A DNA stretch of 5,035 nucleotides from Methyloglobulus sp. (lineage in GTDB: Bacteria > Pseudomonadota > Gammaproteobacteria > Methylococcales > Methylomonadaceae), in NCBI GenBank assembly GCA_013140405.1, contig JABFSV010000393.1, forward strand, positions 1 through 5,035. Reading direction: 5' to 3'. The position numbers and the translations under genes are program-made. Within the stretch, counting starts at the first letter, position 1. Each line of letters opens with the position of its first letter. Of the stretch, positions 1 through 5,035 are shown in pieces. A model generated the notes under the pieces. It was not told the DNA's origin. It did not search any database and was given only the letters and a program-made list of their open reading frames with translations.

Positions 1-62
1 TCTAGGCTCTCTGGCATCAAGGTCGTTTGGGTGCGACATTCGCCTTCTATGAATCGCTTCAT
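1..62 (-). CDS. IS1182-like transposase, N-terminal fragment cut by window edge
   Basis: Reading the minus strand from the ATG at 62-60 gives 20 codons, beginning MKRFIEGECRTQTTL and continuing MPESL, then two bases (GA) that would start an Asp codon. This opening resembles the start of a group of DDE transposases usually annotated as IS1182 family, which begin roughly MKRFIEGEDRTQ-TLLPESLDD. The rest lies outside the window, so the catalytic residues cannot be inspected. The start is supported by a GGAG ribosome binding site (minus strand, 71-74) eight bases upstream and by an extended -10 promoter further up. The Cys at residue 9 stands where I would expect Asp. The family name rests on recall of a short N-terminus. 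That this is a transposase start is likely; the exact family is less sure. Confidence 0.7.
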   Translation of the reverse strand, partial: MKRFIEGECRTQTTLMPESL

Positions 63-70
63 CAACTTGG

Positions 71-74
71 CTCC
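71..74 (-). promoter_or_regulatory. Ribosome binding site of the transposase
   Basis: On the minus strand GGAG lies eight bases before the ATG at 62-60. It supports that start codon for the transposase fragment. Confidence 0.55.
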
Positions 75-90
75 AACCATGGGATGGCTA

Positions 91-99
91 ATTATACCA
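91..99 (-). promoter_or_regulatory. Extended -10 promoter of the transposase
   Basis: The minus strand reads TGGTATAAT, a perfect TATAAT with an upstream TGn extension. The hexamer 17 bases upstream (CAGAGT) is a poor -35, which is consistent with reliance on the extended -10. Transcription would begin near position 84, about 20 bases before the transposase ATG. Confidence 0.55.
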
Positions 100-303
100 C
101 GACGTTTTTACACACTCTGGGCCATGAACCGACAGTCGCCAACTTCATCTTGTGGCAGGTCACCCCTTGATACCGGACGCTCAAGCGACGCTATGATTTC
201 AAATAATATGAGCCGAAAAGGTTAACGGGTCGAGCATGCTTAACGTCTATTTTCAACACATAATTCGTCCAGGCCTAGTCCAGATTGTATCCAATTAAAC
301 TAT

Positions 304-317
304 GTCATATCACGCAC
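304..317 (+). promoter_or_regulatory. Distal copy of the 14-bp motif GTCATATcACgCAC
   Basis: GTCATATCACGCAC matches the two arms of the dyad at 503-533 at 12 of 14 positions each (GTCATATGACACAC on the plus strand, GGCATATCACACAC on the minus strand). It has no clear inverted partner of its own. It lies about 310 bp upstream of the predicted sigma-54 start site, within reach of an enhancer-binding protein. A binding role is inference from repetition and position. Confidence 0.4.
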
Positions 318-424
318 TTTTTAAAGTACGATGGATAGCGACGGCTAACAAAAATAGAAATTTGCGCCAATCCCCAATAAACCAAGCCAATTCAGCCCCG
401 AAACTGCATAATTCGCTGGCAAAT

Positions 425-448
425 AAGCGAATAAACAAGCGAATCAAC
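425..448 (+). repeat. Tandem 12-bp repeat, two copies
   Basis: AAGCGAATAAAC is followed directly by AAGCGAATCAAC, which differs at one base. It lies in non-coding sequence and is probably a small slippage duplication. No function is evident. Confidence 0.6.
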
Positions 449-502
449 CAACCATCCACGGCGTTTGCCAAGCTTAGTACCCGTTGCTTCACTAAAAAAT
501 AG

Positions 503-533
503 GTCATATGACACACTGGGTGTGTGATATGCC
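503..533. promoter_or_regulatory. 31-bp imperfect dyad, candidate enhancer site for a sigma-54 activator
   Basis: The sequence is symmetric about position 518. ACACAC (511-516) pairs with GTGTGT (520-525) across TGG. Beyond one mismatch, CATAT (505-509) pairs with ATATG (527-531). Two further dyads are nested in or overlap it: the perfect palindrome GTCATATGAC (503-512) and GTGTG-N6-CACAC (522-537). The centre lies about 110 bp upstream of the predicted transcription start, which is the usual range for enhancer-binding-protein sites of sigma-54 promoters. No U-run follows, so it does not look like an intrinsic terminator. The regulator is not identified. Confidence 0.5.
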
Positions 534-600
534 ACACTTTTCCATACTCTTCAAAACCAAAACTCCTCTGCAACCCTCGCCATTGCTAGGTTTCTCGTTA

Positions 601-617
601 CTGGCATAGTTATTGCT
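601..617 (+). promoter_or_regulatory. Sigma-54 (RpoN) type -24/-12 promoter
   Basis: CTGGCATAGTTATTGCT matches the consensus YTGGCACGrNNNTTGCW at every defined position except the C and G after TGGCA (here T and A). The invariant GG (603-604) and GC (615-616) are exactly ten bases apart, as sigma-54 requires. The predicted start is near 628, giving a leader of about 100 nt before the barrel gene's ATG at 728. I could not find a good sigma-70 promoter in the same region. Confidence 0.6.
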
Positions 618-626
618 TTATTTGCT

Positions 627-649
627 GGTTAGGCTGTTTAAACCTAATC
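627..649 (+). promoter_or_regulatory. Hairpin at the predicted 5' end of the barrel-gene mRNA
   Basis: GGTTAGG (627-633) can pair with CCTAATC (643-649) around a nine-base loop, giving seven pairs including one G-U. If transcription starts at about 628, this stem would sit at the extreme 5' end of the transcript, where hairpins often protect mRNA from decay. The loop and right arm also contain the palindrome GTTTAAAC (636-643). As DNA it could equally be an operator over the start site. Confidence 0.35.
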
Positions 650-714
650 CAGGCATGCCCCGCATCGCCAAACAAGACTAGCGTTCCAAGTCATTTGTAA
701 AAATTCAAATAAAC

Positions 715-719
715 GGGGA
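715..719 (+). promoter_or_regulatory. Ribosome binding site that favours the ATG at 728
   Basis: GGGGA ends eight bases before the ATG at 728 and only five before the in-frame GTG at 725. The spacing favours the ATG. Confidence 0.5.
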
Positions 720-727
720 AGTAAGTG

Positions 728-3433
728 ATGGCCCAAGCAAAAAAACATAAACAGATAACCCACACACCGGCTTCATTGCAGGCACTTGTCGCCGCAGCAC
801 TCGTGCTGCCGGGGCTGGTGCAACACCCGGCACAAGCAGCGGAAGACGACGAGGTGGATTTCCAGTACAGCCACTATCAGGAAGGCAAGCGGGATATTTT
901 AGGGACGGTTTCTGACGCGACCGGCTTTAATGCGCAAAAAGTACCGCAGAATCTGAATCCGATTGAGGTGGACAGCGTCCATGGCAGTGCCCGCATCACA
1001 TTGACCGACCGCGTCAAGTTCGCCTTCAATTACCTGCAAGACACCTGGTCAGGTGCCACGCCCATTGGCACGGCACCCGGCAATGCAAACGGCAATGCCG
1101 CAAAAGGAATCTATGACAGTAACAATAAACTGGTTACGTTGACAGGCGCCTCTCCATATGCTAGCTATTCAGCCGGTTTTGGTTATGCGTTCTTTGATAA
1201 GAATAAACATTTTTACAATGCCGTTTTCGACCCTAACTTATTTGACTATGTACCTGGAAAAAGGGACGACCGCTTAACTCATGTCCTTTCCTATGCCTCG
1301 CCGGAAACCCGAAAACAAGGCGATTTTAAACTCAGTTATCAATGGGACGAGGCGGAATTGAGCATCGGCGGTGGCATTTCCGTGGAAAACGACTATGAAT
1401 CGCGCTTCGGCAACATCGGCGGCCGCTTTGACTTCAACCAAAAGCAAACGACAGTGAATTGGGGGGTCAGTTACACCAACAGTGATACGAACGCCTCTTT
1501 GGATCCGGACAGTTTGCCATTTTTTGATACTTCTGCCTACGCGATAAATGATTGTGTATCAACTGGAAGTATTCCAGCAACAAGCAGGAGTGTATCAGCC
1601 GGATATCTAGAAAAAATCTGTACAAAGAACTCAGAAGGAAGTAGTTTTGAGCTTTCGGGAGGAACTTTGCATGGTAACCGCCAAGACTGGGGGGCTCAGT
1701 TAGGGTTAAGCCAAATCTTAAGCAAGAACGCTTTGGTATCGCTCGATCTCACTTACACCCGCAGCACGGGTTATCTATCTAACCCTTATAAAGTGGTTTA
1801 CACCTACTTAGTCAATGCTGACAGTAATATTAAGACGTTTGGGTACTACAGCGGTATTTCACAGGCAGCATTCCTAGAAATTCGTCCCGACGAACGTAAT
1901 TTGTTCAATTGGCATTTGGGCTACAACCACTACATTGAGCCTTTAAATGCCGCCTTGCATTTCAATTACCACTTTGCCCATGACGACTGGGGTATTCAGG
2001 CACATACCTTCGAGGCCGATTGGGTGCAACCCTTGGGCGCGGGCTGGACGCTGACGCCGCGTATCCGTTACTACAGCCAATCGGCGGCGGATTTTTACAC
2101 CACAGGTAATTTCATAATTTCAGACCAAGATTTTCCGAAGTTTTACTCCAGCGATCAGAGACTGTCCGGCTTTGGCACCCTAAGCGGCGTCGTGACTTTA
2201 GAAAAGAAATTCACCAAAGGTATTAGCCTGGAAACCGGCTTCGAATACTACACCCATCAAGGCAGCCTGAAAATCGGCGGTGGAGGCGAACAGGCTTTCG
2301 CCAACTATGACTACTGGGTGGCAAATGCCGGGCTGAAAGTTAAATTGGATGCCCTTAATGCCCCCGGCAGCGAACACGATAGGCATGGCGGACATCAGCA
2401 TCATTCCAACTCACCCGCCGGGATCATGTTCGACCACACCTTGCCCAAGGCGGGTGATTTCATGGCCGGTTACCGCTTTATGCACAACGACCAGCGCGGC
2501 GACCTGCTGTTCGGCGACCATTCCGTAGGCCTGGATACGGTCAACGCCAATGGCTGTGAAGGCCGGGAGTGCGCGGTCACGCCCAATTTCATGGCGATGA
2601 GCATGCACATGCTCGACCTGATGTACGCGCCTACCGATTGGCTGACCTTGATGCTGATGCCGCAATGGATGGACATGGAGATGACCATGGAACCCAACCT
2701 TAACGTACAAATTACTGGCGGTCATGGCGGTCATGGCCTACACACCCACCAGGCCGGCGGCATCGGCGATACCGGGATGTACGCCTTGTTTAAGGCCTTC
2801 GACCATCCCAACCACCATGTAACCCTGTCCCTGGGCGGCACCGCGCCGACCGGCGATGTCGATATTGTGTTGCGAAAAACTGGCTTCAATCCGGTATACG
2901 ACCAGTTGATCCACTACGGCATGCAACTGGGCAGCGGCACCTGGGACTTCAAGCCCGCCTTGACGTATGCGGGTGAGATGGACAACTTCCTCTGGGGCGC
3001 ACAAGCCAACGCCACGGTTAGGCTGGAAGGCAAGAATGAATCCGGCTACCGCCTCGGCGACATTTTCCAGGGTAGCGCCTGGGGCGGCTACCGCTTGACC
3101 GACTGGCTTACTGGCACCGTGCGCGGCATCTACACTTGGCAAGATAAGATTCACGGGGTGCTGAACCCGAGTAAGACATTGCAATATAACCCCAACACGG
3201 GCAAATATGAATTGCCTTACATCCCCCAACACATCGGCCCCTTCGACTTCCCCGGTAACTACGGCGGCCAATTTGTCGATCTCGGTTTGGGGCTGAACGT
3301 CACTATCCCAAGCGGCGCCTTCCAAGGCAACACCCTCAAGTTTGAGTGGCTGCAGCCCATCCATACCGACTACAACGGCTACCAGCTTGACCGGGATTAT
3401 GCGTTGAATTTTACCTGGAGCTATGGGTTTTAG
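728..3433 (+). CDS. DUF3570 outer-membrane barrel fused to a Met/His-rich transporter-like barrel
   Basis: This 901-residue protein is predicted to be in the outer membrane; its substrate is unknown. A signal peptide spans residues 1-37 (KKHK basic region, Ala/Leu-rich core, cleavage after A-Q-A). The mature N-terminus, with VDFQYSHYQEGKRD at 43-56, is typical of DUF3570 proteins, which are beta-barrel-like, and this part runs to about residue 543. A His-rich linker follows (H550, H553, H556, H558, H559). The second part (about 564-901) begins MFDHTLPKAGDFMAGYRFM. It resembles barrel proteins usually annotated as transporters or phenol-degradation MetA-like, and ends WSYGF with the terminal Phe typical of barrels. 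It has Met clusters (M622-M632, M642-M654), histidines H666, H669, H672 and H674, and C610/C615. The first part has C276/C298. DUF3570 proteins I know of are shorter, near 400 residues, so this looks like a two-barrel fusion. The ATG at 728 is preferred over the GTG at 725. Copper or another soft metal as ligand is inference. dsbD follows. Confidence 0.75.
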   Translation: MAQAKKHKQITHTPASLQALVAAALVLPGLVQHPAQAAEDDEVDFQYSHYQEGKRDILGTVSDATGFNAQKVPQNLNPIEVDSVHGSARITLTDRVKFAFNYLQDTWSGATPIGTAPGNANGNAAKGIYDSNNKLVTLTGASPYASYSAGFGYAFFDKNKHFYNAVFDPNLFDYVPGKRDDRLTHVLSYASPETRKQGDFKLSYQWDEAELSIGGGISVENDYESRFGNIGGRFDFNQKQTTVNWGVSYTNSDTNASLDPDSLPFFDTSAYAINDCVSTGSIPATSRSVSAGYLEKICTKNSEGSSFELSGGTLHGNRQDWGAQLGLSQILSKNALVSLDLTYTRSTGYLSNPYKVVYTYLVNADSNIKTFGYYSGISQAAFLEIRPDERNLFNWHLGYNHYIEPLNAALHFNYHFAHDDWGIQAHTFEADWVQPLGAGWTLTPRIRYYSQSAADFYTTGNFIISDQDFPKFYSSDQRLSGFGTLSGVVTLEKKFTKGISLETGFEYYTHQGSLKIGGGGEQAFANYDYWVANAGLKVKLDALNAPGSEHDRHGGHQHHSNSPAGIMFDHTLPKAGDFMAGYRFMHNDQRGDLLFGDHSVGLDTVNANGCEGRECAVTPNFMAMSMHMLDLMYAPTDWLTLMLMPQWMDMEMTMEPNLNVQITGGHGGHGLHTHQAGGIGDTGMYALFKAFDHPNHHVTLSLGGTAPTGDVDIVLRKTGFNPVYDQLIHYGMQLGSGTWDFKPALTYAGEMDNFLWGAQANATVRLEGKNESGYRLGDIFQGSAWGGYRLTDWLTGTVRGIYTWQDKIHGVLNPSKTLQYNPNTGKYELPYIPQHIGPFDFPGNYGGQFVDLGLGLNVTIPSGAFQGNTLKFEWLQPIHTDYNGYQLDRDYALNFTWSYGF

Positions 3434-3542
3434 TATGGAGTGCAATAGAGTAAAAAAACAGGTGGGCAACTTTTTATTGCCTGGGTTTCCATCTATTGCC
3501 TTGCGTTTTAAATGGCTGAGTATTGACGTATCTATATCCACA
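3434..3542 (+). other. Intergenic gap before dsbD, no clear promoter or terminator
   Basis: The 109 bases contain no good sigma-70 or sigma-54 promoter. A five-base-pair stem (GGCAA 3465-3469 with TTGCC 3477-3481) has no T-run after it, so it is not a convincing terminator. Read-through from the barrel gene into dsbD is therefore possible. The dsbD frame stays open across this gap from an ATG at 3435, one base after the upstream stop codon. Confidence 0.45.
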
Positions 3543-5035
3543 ATGAACTTACTTCTGATTGTCATTTTACTTTTATCTAATGCAGTACAAGCGGCAACGC
3601 CGTACGACTTTTTGCCGCCTGAACAGGCGTTTCAAGTGTCTTCGCGTTCGGTGTCCCCGAGTTCGGTTGCCCTGTCCTGGAAGATTGCCGAGCACTGCTA
3701 TCTGTATAAGCATCGGTTTAAAATCGAATCAGCAACGCCGGGTATAAATGTCATCCAGACTAAGTTTCCTGAAGGTGAAAACAAAATCGACCACATGTTC
3801 GGTCAGGTGGAAATATTTAAAAAGGCTGTCAATGTTGAAGTCGGGCTACAGCGGATTGATCCGGCTCTTAAAAATATCAAGCTTAATATTATTTATCAAG
3901 GTTGTGCTGAGTCTGGGATGTGCTACATGCCAGAGAATAAAACCGTCGTCGTGGATTTGCCGGAGCTGTCCTCTGCGCAAACTGGCAATCCGCCACATAT
4001 CGAGAAAATCCCGGCCTACACCTCGGATCAAGACGAAATCCTGATAACGTTAAATAACAAGCCGATCTGGTTTGTGATCCTAAGCTTTTTCGGGTTCGGT
4101 TTGCTATTGGCCTTTACGCCCTGCGTATTTCCGATGTTTCCAATTATTTCGGGGATTATTGCCGGACAAGGTAAGCAGTTAAACCAACTCAAAGCCTTCT
4201 GGCTGTCATTAATTTATGTGCTTTCTTCAGCGTTGACCTACACCGTGTTCGGCGTTATTGCTGGCTTGTTTGGCAGTAACCTTCAAGCCTTTTTGCAAGC
4301 GCCTTGGGTGATTGCGAGTTTTAGTGGCGTGTTTGTATTATTGGCGTTGGCGATGTTCGGTCTGTATGAACTGCAAATGCCTACGTTCCTGCAATCAAAA
4401 TTGACTGCCGCCAGCACCCGCCAAAGAAGTGGCAGCCTTTGGGGTGCGGGCGTGATGGGTGTGTTTTCTGCGCTGATCATCGGGCCTTGCGTAACGGCGC
4501 CGTTGGCGGGTGCGTTACTGTATATCAGCCAAACCGGTGATGCCGTGTTGGGTGGGGCAGCGTTATTTTCGCTTGGTCTAGGAATGGGTATGCCGTTGCT
4601 TTTAGTCGGCACGTTTGCCGGCAAGCTATTGCCCAAGGCAGGGGGCTGGATGGCAGCTGTCAAGGCGGTGTTCGGCATCGGTCTATTGGCGGTCGCCATT
4701 GGTTTGTTAAGCCGGATTATTCCCGTAAAGGCAACGCTGGCCTTATGGTTACTATTAGCTACGTTGCCTGTGTTCTTATTAATGCACAAACGCCGATGGC
4801 GGATTGCCGGATTTACCACAATAATTTATGGTGCCCTATTATGGCTGGGCTTTTCGGGACATTATACTAAAGAAATCCCAGCTCTGGTCTGTTCTGCGGT
4901 AGAAGCTTGTGAAGCCAGCCTTCAGCCGACGTTGGCTTTTAAAAAGGTCAGTACAGTAGCGGATTTACAAGCGCAACTTGAAATGGCCCAACGCCAACAT
5001 AAGCCGTTGATGCTGGATTTTTATGCGGATTGGTG
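3543..5035 (+). CDS. dsbD: Thiol:disulfide interchange protein DsbD, 3' end cut by window edge
   Basis: DsbD moves electrons from cytoplasmic thioredoxin across the inner membrane to periplasmic partners such as DsbC, DsbG and CcmG. The 497 visible codons show a signal peptide (about 1-17, ending AVQA), then the periplasmic alpha domain with the redox pair C121 and C127 (YQGCAESGMCY, same C-x5-C spacing as E. coli). Eight hydrophobic spans follow. They carry the membrane pair C194 (FTPCVFPMFPI) and C316 (GPCVTAPLAGALLYI), 122 residues apart as in E. coli. The C-terminal thioredoxin domain begins LMLDFYADW, and the window stops two bases (TG) into the expected first Cys of the WCxxC motif. The start at 3543 places C121 almost where the E. 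coli precursor has it. However, no good ribosome binding site precedes it, and an in-frame ATG at 3435 would add 36 residues. Extra cysteines at C52, C450 and C456 are unusual. Confidence 0.93.
   Translation, partial: MNLLLIVILLLSNAVQAATPYDFLPPEQAFQVSSRSVSPSSVALSWKIAEHCYLYKHRFKIESATPGINVIQTKFPEGENKIDHMFGQVEIFKKAVNVEVGLQRIDPALKNIKLNIIYQGCAESGMCYMPENKTVVVDLPELSSAQTGNPPHIEKIPAYTSDQDEILITLNNKPIWFVILSFFGFGLLLAFTPCVFPMFPIISGIIAGQGKQLNQLKAFWLSLIYVLSSALTYTVFGVIAGLFGSNLQAFLQAPWVIASFSGVFVLLALAMFGLYELQMPTFLQSKLTAASTRQRSGSLWGAGVMGVFSALIIGPCVTAPLAGALLYISQTGDAVLGGAALFSLGLGMGMPLLLVGTFAGKLLPKAGGWMAAVKAVFGIGLLAVAIGLLSRIIPVKATLALWLLLATLPVFLLMHKRRWRIAGFTTIIYGALLWLGFSGHYTKEIPALVCSAVEACEASLQPTLAFKKVSTVADLQAQLEMAQRQHKPLMLDFYADW

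Larger units (their letters stand above)
1..122 (-). mobile_element. End of an insertion sequence (partial; outer boundary not resolved)
   Basis: The transposase start at 62-60 faces left, so its upstream leader, at positions 63 to roughly 104-122, should be the terminal part of the insertion sequence. The terminal inverted repeat cannot be proved because the other end is outside the window. The stretch around 104-122 (GTTTTTACACACTCTGGGC) is my best guess for the terminus. No target duplication can be tested. The element would therefore end about 480 bp before the sigma-54-like promoter of the next gene and points away from it. Confidence 0.45.
123..502. other. Gene-free stretch between the IS end and the regulatory region
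   Basis: I see no convincing protein or RNA gene here. Short open frames exist on both strands, but they lack good ribosome binding sites and their products resemble no family I know. The stretch is A+T-rich, with runs such as AACAAAAATAG near 348-358. It contains one copy of the 14-bp motif (304-317) and a short tandem duplication (425-448), both listed separately. It may be a remnant of older sequence displaced by the insertion sequence, but no recognisable gene fragment is left. Confidence 0.5.

Noticed and set aside
31..225. A 64-codon plus-strand open frame
   Set aside because: It lies antisense to the transposase start and across the insertion sequence end; its product has no recognisable features.
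302..502. A 66-codon plus-strand open frame
   Set aside because: Its product is low-complexity (Asn/Lys-rich, partly from the 12-bp tandem repeat), and no ribosome binding site precedes it.
503..537. CRISPR-like or terminator reading of the nested palindromes
   Set aside because: There is only one dyad and no repeat-spacer periodicity, and no T-run follows the stem.
310..573. An 87-codon minus-strand open frame with a hydrophobic product
   Set aside because: It starts with TTG, has no clear ribosome binding site, overlaps the candidate regulatory dyad and resembles no family I recognise.
622..650. Sigma-70 promoter TTGCTG with TAATCC at 17-base spacing
   Set aside because: The -10 hexamer is a poor match and overlaps the hairpin; the sigma-54 element just upstream fits far better.
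3459..3483. Possible intrinsic terminator after the barrel gene
   Set aside because: The stem is only five strong pairs (GGCAA/TTGCC), the T-run is in the loop rather than after the stem, and GGG follows it.
2738..3565. A 275-codon minus-strand open frame
   Set aside because: It is antisense to the C-terminal barrel, whose codon pattern and protein features are convincing; the long frame is a by-product of G+C-rich codons.
4283..4819. A 178-codon minus-strand open frame
   Set aside because: It is antisense to the membrane domain of dsbD, which is unmistakable on the plus strand.

Overview
This window appears to come from a Gram-negative proteobacterium. It encodes a signal-peptide-bearing outer-membrane beta-barrel protein and a DsbD-type thiol reductase, and it carries a sigma-54-like promoter. 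A gammaproteobacterium, possibly a methanotroph-like one, would fit the protein families, but that is inference and nothing here fixes the genus.

Layout. Positions 1-62 hold the first 20 codons of a minus-strand transposase that runs off the left edge. Its ribosome binding site and an extended -10 promoter lie just upstream, at 71-99. From about 123 to 727 no convincing gene is visible. This stretch does hold a dense set of candidate regulatory elements: a 14-bp motif in three copies (304-317, and an inverted pair at 503-516/520-533), a well-spaced sigma-54-type -24/-12 promoter (601-617), and a hairpin that would form the first nucleotides of the resulting mRNA (627-649). The main gene (728-3433) encodes a 901-residue protein. 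It looks like two outer-membrane barrels in one chain: an N-terminal DUF3570-type barrel, a His-rich linker, and a C-terminal Met/His-rich barrel that ends in Phe. After a 109-bp gap comes dsbD (3543 to the window end). It is cut two bases into what should be the first cysteine codon of its C-terminal thioredoxin motif.

How the parts may work together. The large protein is predicted to be exported and inserted in the outer membrane. It carries two cysteine pairs and His/Met clusters typical of copper or other soft-metal binding. DsbD carries electrons from cytoplasmic thioredoxin into the periplasm, where it can reduce disulfides in exported or metal-handling proteins. The neighbourhood therefore suggests an envelope metal- or redox-handling function, switched on by a sigma-54 enhancer-binding protein. 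That joint role is inference; the individual gene calls are stronger.
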